Shown: piece by piece, positions 16,608-24,515 of the stretch
Position numbering within the stretch: the stretch's first letter is position 1
Layout: every line of letters starts with the position of its first letter
Origin: Myxococcales bacterium
Lineage (GTDB): Bacteria > Myxococcota_A > UBA9160 > UBA4427
Reading direction: 5' to 3'
NCBI GenBank assembly: GCA_012959665.1
Contig: DUCT01000042.1
Coordinates: 5,813-38,134, forward strand
DNA length: 32,322 nucleotides
The notes under the pieces: generated by a model
What the model was told of the DNA's origin: nothing
Database searches by the model: none
What the model saw: only the letters and a program-made list of their open reading frames with translations
Translations under genes and position numbers: made by a program

Positions 16608-17669
16608 TTAGTCAAACAAGCCACGGGCCCGCTCGTTCCGGGTCTCCCGCGCCTGATGATGCAGGCTGAGTTGCCCTCGGGCCCGGTAGAGATTGTGCTC
16701 CCCGGCCGTTGGAAAGGCCTCCGAGTCCCACGCGAAATGGCTCTCTTCCAGGGCATCCGCCGCGAAGCGCGCACACAGCTCGAGGCTTACCCGTTCCAAG
16801 CCCTCCACGAGAGAGTCTCTTTCGGCCTCGGAGAGCCGAAGCTTCAGAGCCCCGAAATAGCCCTCTGCCGAAGCGCGAAAAATTTCGAGATCGATCCGAG
16901 CATCCCCAGGACCCTCCCCGCCCACGTTGCACCAGGAACGCCAGGCGTCGCCCATGTCGTAGTAAAGGGGTAGGCGCGAGACCGTATCGAGATCAATCAG
17001 CGACAGGGCGACATCCCGCGAGGGCGGATCGGAACCTTCGAAGAGCAGATTGCTGAGCTTGAGATCGCCATGCAGGATCCGCTGGGGGAGATCGCCTGGA
17101 ATCGGCGATTCCTCTTGAGCGTCGAAGATCTCCCCGGCAAGCGCCTTGATCTCGTCGCGGAGGGGATGGTCGGGATGCTCCCGGAGAGCGCGACCCAGAT
17201 CCGACAGGTGCCGAGGCATGTCGTGGAAGGGAAACCCAATGGGCTTGAGTTCCCCCTTCCAGTCCAGCATTCCGCTATGAAAGCTCGCCACCAGGGCGCC
17301 TGCGCTGCGCGCCTGGGCGGGGGTCTGGCACTTGCTAAAGCTCACTCCGGGCAAGCGCTCCATGACCCGCCAGCGGCCGGCGACGCCCCGATCGGAAAAA
17401 AGGTCTCCCCGGTCGGTTTCCAGCAACCGGGGAACGATAACGCCCCGGCGGGCGAGATGGCTCGAAACCGCCTGGATATTCGCGTGAATGCCGTCGGAAA
17501 AATCCGCGTGTACTCGCTGGGCGATATACTCTCCGCCCGCGGTCACGACTCGCCAACTCTGGTTGATGAGTCCTCCAGCAAGGCGCTCGAACCCCGCCCC
17601 CTGGAGCACGGACCAGGGGGTCAGAGCATCGAGAACCTCCTTGGGCCCGGATCCGGTGGCGTGCTCCAT
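16608..17669 (-). CDS. APH-fold kinase, N-acetylhexosamine 1-kinase-like phosphotransferase
   Basis: 353 residues with an aminoglycoside-phosphotransferase fold. Seen are GGLINQSWRV (nucleotide loop), GEYIAQRVHADF with the strand that carries the nucleotide contacts, the catalytic loop LHGDLKLSNLLF (Asp202 and Asn207), and the metal-binding LIDLDTVSRLPLYYDMGDAWR with Asp226/Asp228. The combination HGDxKxSNxLF and IDLDT followed by YDxGD is characteristic of NahK-like sugar 1-kinases and related proteins. It would phosphorylate a free amino-sugar or similar alcohol. Only 8 bases separate it from the next gene on the strand, so cotranscription with the M15-like gene is likely; cell-wall sugar recycling is an inference. 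Confidence 0.85.
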   Translation of the reverse strand: MEHATGSGPKEVLDALTPWSVLQGAGFERLAGGLINQSWRVVTAGGEYIAQRVHADFSDGIHANIQAVSSHLARRGVIVPRLLETDRGDLFSDRGVAGRWRVMERLPGVSFSKCQTPAQARSAGALVASFHSGMLDWKGELKPIGFPFHDMPRHLSDLGRALREHPDHPLRDEIKALAGEIFDAQEESPIPGDLPQRILHGDLKLSNLLFEGSDPPSRDVALSLIDLDTVSRLPLYYDMGDAWRSWCNVGGEGPGDARIDLEIFRASAEGYFGALKLRLSEAERDSLVEGLERVSLELCARFAADALEESHFAWDSEAFPTAGEHNLYRARGQLSLHHQARETRNERARGLFD

Positions 17670-17827
17670 AGCAAGAACCTAGTCGGATCACGGCACCCGG
17701 GGCAAGCGGCGGCCCTTCACACCACACCCGGAGCCCAAAAATTAGCCACCTTCTGAAACCATCGCCTGCAGGCCGCCGGCCAGATGCCGTAGACTGACCC
17801 TCCAGTTCATTTCGAGGAGGCAACCCC
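17670..17827. promoter_or_regulatory. Divergent intergenic region, kinase / F420-type oxidoreductase
   Basis: 158 bases between divergent starts. The oxidoreductase side ends in a strong ribosome binding site (CGAGGAGGC) about 8 bases before ATG 17828; the kinase side has only a weak AGG. No reliable promoter boxes are seen. Confidence 0.3.
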
Positions 17828-18697
17828 ATGAAATTCGGCATCATGGCCCCTTATGTCCAAGGGCCCCTAGAGGACGGCGAGTACGCGGCCAAATTTGCTC
17901 GACTCGCCGAGGACACGGGCTTTGAGTCGATCTGGGCAGTGGATCACGCGGTCATGTGCCCGGATTACGAATCCCGCTATCCCTACGATCCCAGCGGGCG
18001 ATCGCCCTTCCACGAAAACGTCATCCAACCCGATCCCCTGACGTGGTTGGGTTGGGTCGCCGCGCATACCCAGCGGATCAAGCTCGGCACCGGCATCTTG
18101 ATCCTGCCCCTGCGCAACCCGGTGGTGCTCGCCAAGACCGTGGCCAGCTTGGACCGGCTCTCCCGCGGTCGGCTGCTCCTGGGAGTCGGCGTAGGCTGGG
18201 TCCGCGAGGAGGCCGAAGCCGCAGGGACGGACTTCAACACCCGGGGCAAGCGCTGCGACGAATACATCGAAGCCATGCGGGCGCTCTGGCGCGAACCGGT
18301 CTCGAGCTACAAGGGCGAGCACGTCCAGTTCGAACGGGTGGTCAGCCAGCCGAAGCCGGCCCAGGAAGCCGGCGTTCCCATCTTGATCGGCGGCCATAGC
18401 CCGGCCGCCGCTCGCCGGGCGGGTCGACTCGGCGATGGTTTCTACCCTCTCGGCGTTTTCGGCGAAGAACTCGACGTGCTGCTCGCCACCATGCGCGAGG
18501 CCGCCCGCGAGGCCGGGCGCAACCCGGAGGAGATTGGCGTGACCGCCGTGGGCGCGCCCAAGCCCGCGCTGATCGAGAGCTTGGCCAAACAGGGCGTGGA
18601 ACGCGTCCTGATTTCCCCCTCGAGCGGCAATCTCGAGACGCTGGGTACCAGCCTGGAAACCTTCCAAAGGGAAATCGGAGAACCCTTCGCCGACTGA
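17828..18697 (+). CDS. LLM-class (luciferase-like) F420-dependent oxidoreductase
   Basis: 289 residues of the bacterial luciferase-like TIM-barrel family. It begins MKFGIMAPYV, then RLAEDTGFESIWAVDHAV, the long core RIKLGTGILILPLRNPVVLAK and LDRLSRGRLLLGVGVGWVREE, GKRCDEYIEAMRALW, and VPILIGGHSPAAARRAGRLGDGF (parts). This arrangement matches the probable F420-dependent group rather than FMNH2-dependent alkanesulfonate monooxygenases, but the cofactor cannot be proven by eye. The substrate is unknown. The upstream GGAGG makes the start secure. The next gene begins 129 bases later, and no F420 biosynthesis gene is in the window. Confidence 0.9.
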   Translation: MKFGIMAPYVQGPLEDGEYAAKFARLAEDTGFESIWAVDHAVMCPDYESRYPYDPSGRSPFHENVIQPDPLTWLGWVAAHTQRIKLGTGILILPLRNPVVLAKTVASLDRLSRGRLLLGVGVGWVREEAEAAGTDFNTRGKRCDEYIEAMRALWREPVSSYKGEHVQFERVVSQPKPAQEAGVPILIGGHSPAAARRAGRLGDGFYPLGVFGEELDVLLATMREAAREAGRNPEEIGVTAVGAPKPALIESLAKQGVERVLISPSSGNLETLGTSLETFQREIGEPFAD

Positions 18698-18826
18698 CGG
18701 ATTTCCGGCGCACCCCGAGCAACCCGAACTCGGCCAAAGCTTGGCGTCCGCCCGGGGTAGGGCCTGCTATTCAATGGGCACACCGAACAGCGGCGGTAAG
18801 GCAAGCAAAAGGAACTCGGCGAACGA

Positions 18827-19468
18827 ATGTTGAGCACAGCCCTGATCGGATTTTTGATGGGAGTGGGGGGATCCATTCCCCTGGCCGGCCCCATCACCAT
18901 GCTGATTCTGGGATACGGTCTCGAGGGGCGCATCCGCCAGGCTGCCCTGGTCGCCCTGGGCTCGGCGCTGCCCGAGTCCATCTACGCCGCACTTGCGCTC
19001 TGGGGTTTCGGGGCACTGGTGGACGAGTTCAAATGGGTCGGGCCAACCTCCCACGCCATCGCGGTCCTGGTACTCCTGGGCGTGGGCCTGTTCCTGATCC
19101 TGCGTCCCCCTTCGAGTAAGGAATCCTCCACAGGCACCGCCACCGAGGGCGAGGGGGCGAAACGCCACCTGCTTCTCGGCCTCAGTATCACCGCCCTGAA
19201 TCCCGCCTTGATCTTCAATTGGGGTGCGGCGGTCACCATGATCTACTCCCTGGGCCTCGTGGAGCCCAAACCCCAGTTCGCAATCCCCTTCGGACTCGGG
19301 GTCGGTGCAGGTATCCTCAGTTGGTTCACCGTCGTGCTCTACTTCCTGCACCGCCATCACAAGCGAATCTCACCCAAGGCTCGCGAAAACCTGATGAAGG
19401 GAATGGGAATTCTGCTCTTCGGACTCGGCCTGCTGGCTGCGGCCCGGGCCCTCATCAACCTGTCCTGA
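18827..19468 (+). CDS. LysE-type small amphiphile exporter
   Basis: 213 residues with about six hydrophobic segments. The N-terminal half has IGFLMGVGGSIPLAGPITMLILG and ALGSALPESIYAALALWGFG (parts), the conserved glycine/proline-rich region of the LysE/RhtB superfamily. A small charged loop follows near residue 100, then SITALNPALIFNWGAAVTMI, where the ALNPALIFNW part corresponds to the LNPxxxxF motif of the second half. It probably exports an amino acid or related amphiphile. AAAGGA lies 10-15 bases before the ATG, a little far. The gene end is duplicated: its TGA lies in a 13 bp tandem repeat. Confidence 0.82.
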   Translation: MLSTALIGFLMGVGGSIPLAGPITMLILGYGLEGRIRQAALVALGSALPESIYAALALWGFGALVDEFKWVGPTSHAIAVLVLLGVGLFLILRPPSSKESSTGTATEGEGAKRHLLLGLSITALNPALIFNWGAAVTMIYSLGLVEPKPQFAIPFGLGVGAGILSWFTVVLYFLHRHHKRISPKARENLMKGMGILLFGLGLLAAARALINLS

Positions 19469-19482
19469 GAACCTGGCCTGAG
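19457..19482. repeat. 13 bp tandem duplication containing the LysE-family stop codon
   Basis: AACCTGTCCTGAG (19457-19469) is followed directly by AACCTGGCCTGAG (19470-19482), one mismatch in 13. The first copy includes the last codons and TGA (19466-19468). The second copy repeats the TGA in a shifted frame. Confidence 0.88.
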
Positions 19483-19685
19483 CGAGCTCTACCGGGGCAA
19501 CCTCTAACAAGCACCGGGGCTCCGGCTGGGGACTGGGCCAACCTGTCGGCAGTGAAAACCCCAGCCCTCCGGCACTCAGCCCGACTCGGCATGAAGCGAG
19601 GACGGAAGCTGCGGGCTGCTCCCGGCATTGGCTCGGAATCTGTTGCACCCTTTGAGCTGACCCACGCCAGTCGTCGAGGAGTTCC

Positions 19686-21218
19686 ATGGCCAAGGATTCG
19701 AAGAAGACCCAACCCGAGAACGGCTGGGGGCCGCTACTCACCGATCTTGAGAAGCGTCGCAAAAGCGCCCGGGCCATGGGGGGAAGTGAGAAACTCGAGA
19801 AACAGCGGAGTCGCGGTCAACTCAACGCCCGAGAACGCATCGAAGCGCTGGTCGACCGGGGCAGTTTCCACGAGTTGGGGACCTTGGTGGGCGCCGAGAG
19901 CGAAGGAGTCCCCGCGGATGCATTTCCCGCGGGCATGGGAAGCATCGAGGGTCGACCCGTGCTGGTGGGCGCCGAGGACTTCACCGTCATGGGGGGCTCC
20001 ATCGGCCTGGGCGCTGCGGACAAGCGCTATCGCCTCACGCAATTGGCAAGGGACGAACGCGTACCCCTGGTTTTCATTTTGCACGGCGCAGGCCATCGCA
20101 TCAGCAACGCCTTGAAGGGCCACGGTCGCTCGCCCAACGATCTCCAGGGTCTGGTGGATCTGGCGGGGATCGTTCCCACGGTCTGCATCGTCGCTGGACC
20201 CGCCGCTGGCCACAGCGCCCTGGCCGCCCCACTCATGGATTTCGCGATCATGACCCGACAAGCCGCACTCTTCTCCGCGGGTCCGCCCCTGGTCGAAGCC
20301 GCCCTCGGCGAAAAGGTCAGCAAGGAAGAACTCGGGGGGCCGGATATCCAGGTCGCCGAGAGCGGTGTTGCCCACAACGACGTAGAGGACGACCGCGCGG
20401 CCCTCGATCTGGCTCGAAAGTATCTCGGATTCTTCCCGAGCAACGCCTGGCAGCGCCCGCCCTCGGCGGAAACAAACGACTCGGGCGAACGCCGGGTCGA
20501 AGACATTCTCTCCCTAGTGCCCGCCGATGACCGCAAGCCCTACAAGATGAGCAAAGTAGTGGCGCGAATTGCCGATGAAGCCAGCGTCCTCGAACTCCAG
20601 CCGCGCTACGGCCAAAGCCTCTTCACCGGGCTGGCGAGGCTCGGTGGACGGTCGGTGGCCATCGTGGCCAACAACCCGAGTGTCAGGGCGGGAAGTATCG
20701 ATCGTGAAGCAGCGGATAAGGGCACCCGTTTTCTTGAAATTGCCGGCAGCTTTCACCTTCCGGTAATTTTCCTCGCCGACAACCCAGGTGTCATGCCGGG
20801 TACGGTGGCCGAACGCAACGGTGCACTGCGCGCTGCGGCCCGAATGTTTGCCGCCCAGCGCAGGCTCCGGGGGCCGAAGCTCCACGTCACCCTCCGCAAG
20901 GCCTTCGGATTCGGCAGCAGCATCATGGGCATGAACCCCTTTGACGACCAAACCCTCTCGGTCGCCTTTCCGGGCGCAACACTCGGGGCCATGCCCGCCC
21001 GGGGTGGAGGTGTGGCGTCGAAGGCCGACCTCACCCAGCAGGCCGAGCTCGACGCGGCGGAACTCGGCGGCCCCTATCGAGTTGCCGACTCCATGGGATT
21101 CGACGAGATCATCGACCCGCGCGAGGTACGGAACGTACTGCTTCGCGGTTTGGCACTGTCGGCAGGGCGAGAGGCCGAAGCCCCCGAGCCCCTAGCCCGG
21201 CGCGGCGCCCTCCCCTGA
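19686..21218 (+). CDS. Acyl-CoA carboxylase carboxyltransferase subunit (PccB/AccD5-like)
   Basis: 510 residues, full length for the two-crotonase-domain beta subunit. N-terminal domain: QLNARERIEALVDRGSFHELG, ADAFPAGMGSIEGRPVLVGAEDFTVMGGSIG (parts), and FSAGPPLVEAALGEKVSKEELGG (parts). C-terminal domain: VRAGSIDREAADKGTRFL, LPVIFLADNPGVMPGTVAERNG (parts), KAFGFGSSIMGMNPFD. The Gly-Gly and Gly-Ser pairs that form the two oxyanion holes are present. It transfers CO2 from carboxybiotin to an acyl-CoA. No biotin carboxylase or carrier gene is adjacent, so it needs a partner elsewhere. GAGGAG precedes the ATG. The 217 bases before it hold no other gene. Confidence 0.92.
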   Translation: MAKDSKKTQPENGWGPLLTDLEKRRKSARAMGGSEKLEKQRSRGQLNARERIEALVDRGSFHELGTLVGAESEGVPADAFPAGMGSIEGRPVLVGAEDFTVMGGSIGLGAADKRYRLTQLARDERVPLVFILHGAGHRISNALKGHGRSPNDLQGLVDLAGIVPTVCIVAGPAAGHSALAAPLMDFAIMTRQAALFSAGPPLVEAALGEKVSKEELGGPDIQVAESGVAHNDVEDDRAALDLARKYLGFFPSNAWQRPPSAETNDSGERRVEDILSLVPADDRKPYKMSKVVARIADEASVLELQPRYGQSLFTGLARLGGRSVAIVANNPSVRAGSIDREAADKGTRFLEIAGSFHLPVIFLADNPGVMPGTVAERNGALRAAARMFAAQRRLRGPKLHVTLRKAFGFGSSIMGMNPFDDQTLSVAFPGATLGAMPARGGGVASKADLTQQAELDAAELGGPYRVADSMGFDEIIDPREVRNVLLRGLALSAGREAEAPEPLARRGALP

Positions 21219-21307
21219 AATTCATCATCCCTCGGTTGCTCGGGATCGTATGGGCGACGAAACATTCCGCCCCGGGCACTTGGGCCCTCATCGATTCAAC
21301 TGCGGTA

Positions 21308-21359
21308 CTGAACTACGTCACTGAACTATCGCGCTGAGCTATCGCGCTGAGCTATAGGA
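21308..21359. repeat. Four 13 bp tandem repeats with stops in all six frames
   Basis: Copies at 21308, 21321, 21334 and 21347 (consensus CTGARCTATCGCG) differ at a few positions each; a more degenerate fifth copy precedes them at 21295-21307. Each copy carries TGA on the plus strand and TAG (as CTA) on the minus strand. Since the period is 13, plus-strand stops fall in all three frames, and likewise on the minus strand. The array lies between convergent genes, 89 bases after the carboxyltransferase stop and 40 bases past the hspQ stop. Confidence 0.93.
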
Positions 21360-21399
21360 ACGACAGCATCGAAGGATGGGCTCCTGCTCCCCCGACGTG

Positions 21400-21735
21400 T
21401 CAATTCGCCCGGTGCAGCTTGGGCCGGTAGTGCCCCTGTTCAGGGCCATCGAAAATTTCATCGATCTGGGGATGACGACAGGGTTCACCGCTCTCATCGT
21501 GCAGCAGGTTCTGCTCGGACACGTAGGCGACGTAGGTCGTCTTGACGTTCTCAGCAAGCAGGTGGTAGTAGGGCTGATTTTTTACCGGGCGCACATTCTC
21601 GGGAATCGAAAGCCACCACTCTTCGCTGTTGCTGAAGGTCGGGTCGACATCGAAGATGACGCCCCGGAACGGATGGATCCGATGGCGGACAATGTCGCCG
21701 ATTCCAAAGCGGGCTTTCCGGATTTCGGTCGTCAT
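21400..21735 (-). CDS. hspQ: HspQ family heat shock protein / hemimethylated-DNA-binding domain
   Basis: 111 residues. Nearly the whole protein follows the HspQ/YccV pattern: ARFGIGDIVRHRIHPFRGVIFDVDP (parts), SEEWWLSIPENVRP, NQPYYHLLAENVKTTYVAYVSEQNLL (parts), GEPCRHPQIDEIFDG. In E. coli HspQ is heat-inducible, was first described as binding hemimethylated DNA, and later as a specificity factor for the Lon protease. The start at ATG 21735 has GGAGGGA about 7 bases upstream. It is divergent from the LpoB-like gene and convergent with the carboxyltransferase gene. Confidence 0.92.
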   Translation of the reverse strand: MTTEIRKARFGIGDIVRHRIHPFRGVIFDVDPTFSNSEEWWLSIPENVRPVKNQPYYHLLAENVKTTYVAYVSEQNLLHDESGEPCRHPQIDEIFDGPEQGHYRPKLHRAN

Positions 21736-21900
21736 CGAAAGAGTCCCTCCAGATGCAATCTTACTCTAGCCTCGATCACAGGCGCCTTGTAGACCTTTCC
21801 CCCCTGGAAACGAAATCTTTCAGGCGATGCCCCAGCGGCCGATCGTGAACGAGTGTGCGACTCTCGGGCTCCGATTCTCGAAATGAAGGAGCGGCCTGAA
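21736..21900. promoter_or_regulatory. Divergent intergenic region, hspQ / LpoB-like gene
   Basis: 165 bases between divergent starts. AAGGAGC lies about 10 bases before ATG 21901, and GGAGGGA serves hspQ. A CCTGAAA on the minus strand (near 21817-21823) recalls a heat-shock sigma factor -35, but no matching CCCCAT-type -10 follows, so heat-shock control is not shown by sequence. Confidence 0.3.
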
Positions 21901-22518
21901 ATGAACAAAATAGAGACTGTTGTCCTGACCCTCGGCCTGATCGCAGCGTTGGGAGCGTCCCCGGCTTGCGCACCGCGCGCCATGCGGGGAGGCGCGGGCA
22001 CGGAAAATCCTGGGATGGATGCACCGGCCATGAGCACCACCCTCGACCGCGCCGATATTGAGTACCTGGTTTCACAGAACATTGAGGCCCTCTACACATC
22101 CCGATTCTGGCTGGGAGAAGTCGTGGGCGAGGGAACGCCTCCGATTTTCGCCATCTGGCCCATTGAAAATTCGACCTCCGAGCATCTCGAAGACCAGATG
22201 CTGACTCTGCTTTCCTCCATCGAAACGAGCCTGGTCAATAGCGGGGAGGTCCAGGTCGTCGCGAAGTCCAGGCAAGACGCGCTGGCCCGGGAAATCGGCA
22301 TCCAACAGGGAGCCATTTACGATCCCCAGAGAGCCGCGCGACTGGGTGCGCAACTGGGCGCCGGCTATTTCGTCACGGGGAAGATCACTGGGGTTGACGA
22401 GAGGTTGCAGAAGACTCGACGCGTTCAGTACAGCCTCTTTCTCCAGGTTCTCGAACTCGAGACCGGACTGGTCAAGTTTCAGCACGAAGCGACCCGCAGC
22501 AAAGCCCTCAAGCGCTGA
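21901..22518 (+). CDS. Penicillin-binding protein activator LpoB-like lipoprotein
   Basis: 205 residues. The leader TVVLTLGLIAALGASPAC ends in a lipobox-like SPAC, then a short Gly-rich linker. The domain begins TLDRADIEYLVSQNIEALY, continues PPIFAIWPIENSTSEHL, LLSSIETSLVNSGEVQVVAK, and GAGYFVTGKITGV, and ends LQVLELETGLVKFQ, which matches the LpoB/curli-assembly-like lipoprotein fold. LpoB activates class A penicillin-binding proteins from the outer membrane. The linker is far shorter than in E. coli LpoB, so reach to the inner membrane would be limited. ATG 21901 is chosen over upstream in-frame ATGs for its leader and ribosome binding site. Pairing with the COG3014-like gene is typical. 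Confidence 0.85.
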   Translation: MNKIETVVLTLGLIAALGASPACAPRAMRGGAGTENPGMDAPAMSTTLDRADIEYLVSQNIEALYTSRFWLGEVVGEGTPPIFAIWPIENSTSEHLEDQMLTLLSSIETSLVNSGEVQVVAKSRQDALAREIGIQQGAIYDPQRAARLGAQLGAGYFVTGKITGVDERLQKTRRVQYSLFLQVLELETGLVKFQHEATRSKALKR

Positions 22519-22540
22519 ACTCCCTGACTTCAACCCGGAA

Positions 22541-22588
22541 CCGATTCCGGCACCGATTCGAACACCGATCCCGACACCCGTCCCGGTG
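22541..22588. repeat. Four 12 bp tandem repeats after the LpoB-like gene
   Basis: Units at 22541, 22553, 22565 and 22577 (CCGATTCCGGCA, CCGATTCGAACA, CCGATCCCGACA, CCCGTCCCGGTG) begin 22 bases after the stop. Unlike the other arrays the unit has no stop codon. In frame 2, different from both neighbours, it would read as alternating Pro (PIPAPIRTPIPTPVPV), but no start codon with a ribosome binding site opens that frame. I treat it as intergenic. Confidence 0.8.
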
Positions 22589-22670
22589 GCCAAGGCAGCG
22601 GCTGGGTCGGCGTCCAATCGGGAGGCGCGCAATGGGCAGGCTTCCAATAACGAGAAAAACGGGGAGACAA

Positions 22671-24020
22671 ATGGGACTTCCCCGGAATCCGGCCCTGGCC
22701 TACGCCTTCGCCCTGCTCTTCGTGTCCGGCTGCGCCACTTACTCGGATCGCATGACCACCGCGCAAGTGGACGTGGGCGCCGGACGTTACCAGGAAGCCA
22801 TCGGCCAGATCGAGAGCGCTTCGGGCCTTCCCGCCGTCGGGATCCCCGAAGAAATGAATTCAGACATCGCCCTCGGACTTCTCAATCGGGCCACCCTCGA
22901 GCAGGCACTCCAGAATTTCGGACCGAGTAGCCAGGATTTCCGGGCAGCGGACGGAGAACTCGAGTTGCTCGATATTGCCAATGACACCTCGGGTGAAATT
23001 GGCCGATATTTCTTCAGCGACAGTGCGACCCGATACCGCTCCTCGCCTACCGAAAAACTCGCGTTGAATGGCTTCAACATGATGAACTACTTGGCCCTGG
23101 ACGACCTGCAAGGTGCTCGGGTCGAGAGTCGCCGATTCAGTGTAATGCAGCGGTATCTCGACGAGTACGCCAAGGGCCAACCCCATGCCGCGTTCGGTTC
23201 CTACCTGGCGGGCTTCACCCTTGAGCGAATGGGCGAATATACCGGAGCCATGCGCTACTACGACGAGGCCCTGGCGATTCACGATTTCAAATCTCTTCGG
23301 GAACCGATCCGGCGACTCTCGTCCCTCACCCCCTATCGGGGCAAGGCGATCGAGGCCTTCCTGGCCGACTCCAAATCCGACCGCGCCCTTCCGTCCGAGA
23401 AAAACCCGAACGCCACGGCTGAAATTCTTGTAGTGATCAGCGTAGGGCGCGTTCCTCACAAAATTCCCGAGCGAATGCCGATTGGCGCCGCGGTCGGCCT
23501 GGCGGGAAGCCTAATCAGCGGGGATCCGGCGGTGCTCGGCTACTCGGTCTTCAAGGTCGTCGTCTACCCCGGACTCAGTCCAAGCCCAAGCGGGCAATCG
23601 AAGGTAGGGCTGCTCGTCGACGGGCAGCGCGTGGAACCCGACCTCGCCAGTCGCCTGGGGAGCGAAATCCGCAAAGAATACGAAAGCATCCAGTCGTCCA
23701 TCATCGCCGCCGCTCTCTCGCGAATGATCGTTCGCGCCGCAGCGGCCGAGGGTATGCGAGCAGCGGGGGATAGCGCGAGCAGTGGGCTCGGCTGGGCGTT
23801 GGCCCTAGTCACCGAAGCCGCCATGGTGGGCATGGACAAACCCGACACACGTTCATGGCTTTTTCTACCCGATCGCGTCTACGTCTACAGAACGAATGTC
23901 GTCCCCGGGAAACACCGAGTGGAAGTTCTGTTTGGATCGGGTCCCCACGAGTCGTATCGACAAGAAATCGAGGTCGCATCCGGTAACTTTGTTGCCGTCG
24001 TAGTCACCGCCCCCCGTTAG
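22671..24020 (+). CDS. COG3014-like lipoprotein with TPR-like helices
   Basis: 449 residues. LAYAFALLFVSGC is a good lipoprotein signal (VSGC, Cys about residue 23). The N-terminal half is helical: AQVDVGAGRYQEAIGQIESA, LGLLNRATLEQALQNFGPSS, LAGFTLERMGEYTGAMRYYD. The C-terminal half is beta-rich with a long hydrophobic Ala/Gly/Met stretch (SSIIAAALSRMIVRAAAAEG). This layout, next to an LpoB-like gene, matches the uncharacterised COG3014 lipoproteins often found with LpoB. A role in penicillin-binding-protein control or envelope assembly is inferred from context only. GGGGAGA lies 4 bases before ATG 22671; an in-frame ATG at 22632 is less likely. Confidence 0.8.
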   Translation: MGLPRNPALAYAFALLFVSGCATYSDRMTTAQVDVGAGRYQEAIGQIESASGLPAVGIPEEMNSDIALGLLNRATLEQALQNFGPSSQDFRAADGELELLDIANDTSGEIGRYFFSDSATRYRSSPTEKLALNGFNMMNYLALDDLQGARVESRRFSVMQRYLDEYAKGQPHAAFGSYLAGFTLERMGEYTGAMRYYDEALAIHDFKSLREPIRRLSSLTPYRGKAIEAFLADSKSDRALPSEKNPNATAEILVVISVGRVPHKIPERMPIGAAVGLAGSLISGDPAVLGYSVFKVVVYPGLSPSPSGQSKVGLLVDGQRVEPDLASRLGSEIRKEYESIQSSIIAAALSRMIVRAAAAEGMRAAGDSASSGLGWALALVTEAAMVGMDKPDTRSWLFLPDRVYVYRTNVVPGKHRVEVLFGSGPHESYRQEIEVASGNFVAVVVTAPR

Positions 24021-24028
24021 GCGCGGGG
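24012..24028. terminator. GC hairpin over two convergent gene ends (weak candidate)
   Basis: CCCCG (24012-24016) and CGGGG (24024-24028) can pair around a 7-base loop that contains the TAG of the COG3014-like gene. No T tract follows on either strand, so factor-independent termination is doubtful. An 8-base direct repeat GTCACCGC (24003-24010 and 24028-24035) flanks it and reaches the stop of the opposing gene. Confidence 0.3.
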
Positions 24029-24442
24029 TCACCGCATGAAGCCGCCCACAACGGCGAAGGGGAGCGTGGCCAGGTCGAGGGGAATCGTGAAGATCAAGGC
24101 CAAGGGCTTCACCGCCGGGGCCAGGGTCGACCCCATGACGGCCTTGGTCATTCCGAATACGTACTCGTTGGTATACCCCCCGCTCGCTTCCAGATCGAGG
24201 GTATCCCGGGCCATGGCGTTCCCATGCCCAGCATGAATTTCGGTGTGGAGTGCGGCATGAGGAGCAACCCCATGAAACGCCGAGTCAATGGCTTCGCTCT
24301 CAACCGAGGGCCCAGCGGAGAGCCCGGCGAATTCATCCGCCCCAGCCGGCCCCAGCATCAAGAGGCTCGTGCAAGCGACAGCTGAACTCAACAAAATAAA
24401 TTTTCGGACCACGCTCTCCAGCAATCCAGATCCAAGCATCAT
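24029..24442 (-). CDS. Small exported protein of unknown function
   Basis: 137 residues from ATG 24442 (GGGGA just upstream). The N-terminal RKFILLSSAVACTSLLMLG is a signal sequence ending near GPAGA. The middle is His/Ala/Glu-rich, and the C-terminal 60 residues (NEYVFGMTKAVMGSTLAPA, ALIFTIPLDLATLPFAVVGGF) look membrane-associated or strongly hydrophobic; a TIPLDLATLPFAVVGGF-type ending is common in small envelope proteins. I do not recognise the family. It is convergent with the COG3014-like gene (8-base gap) and 73 bases downstream of the amidohydrolase on the same strand. The codon use and reading frame look real, but function is open. Confidence 0.65.
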   Translation of the reverse strand: MMLGSGLLESVVRKFILLSSAVACTSLLMLGPAGADEFAGLSAGPSVESEAIDSAFHGVAPHAALHTEIHAGHGNAMARDTLDLEASGGYTNEYVFGMTKAVMGSTLAPAVKPLALIFTIPLDLATLPFAVVGGFMR

Positions 24443-24515
24443 TTTCCCCAATCCCTTTCGAGCAATATTTGTTTCCTCGTTGAACTCCAGGAAGCAGTAT
24501 GACACAGCCGCCCGT

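Noticed and set aside
21736-21900. Heat-shock sigma factor promoter for hspQ
   Set aside because: Only a -35-like CCTGAAA is seen; the expected CCCCAT-type -10 at the right distance is missing.
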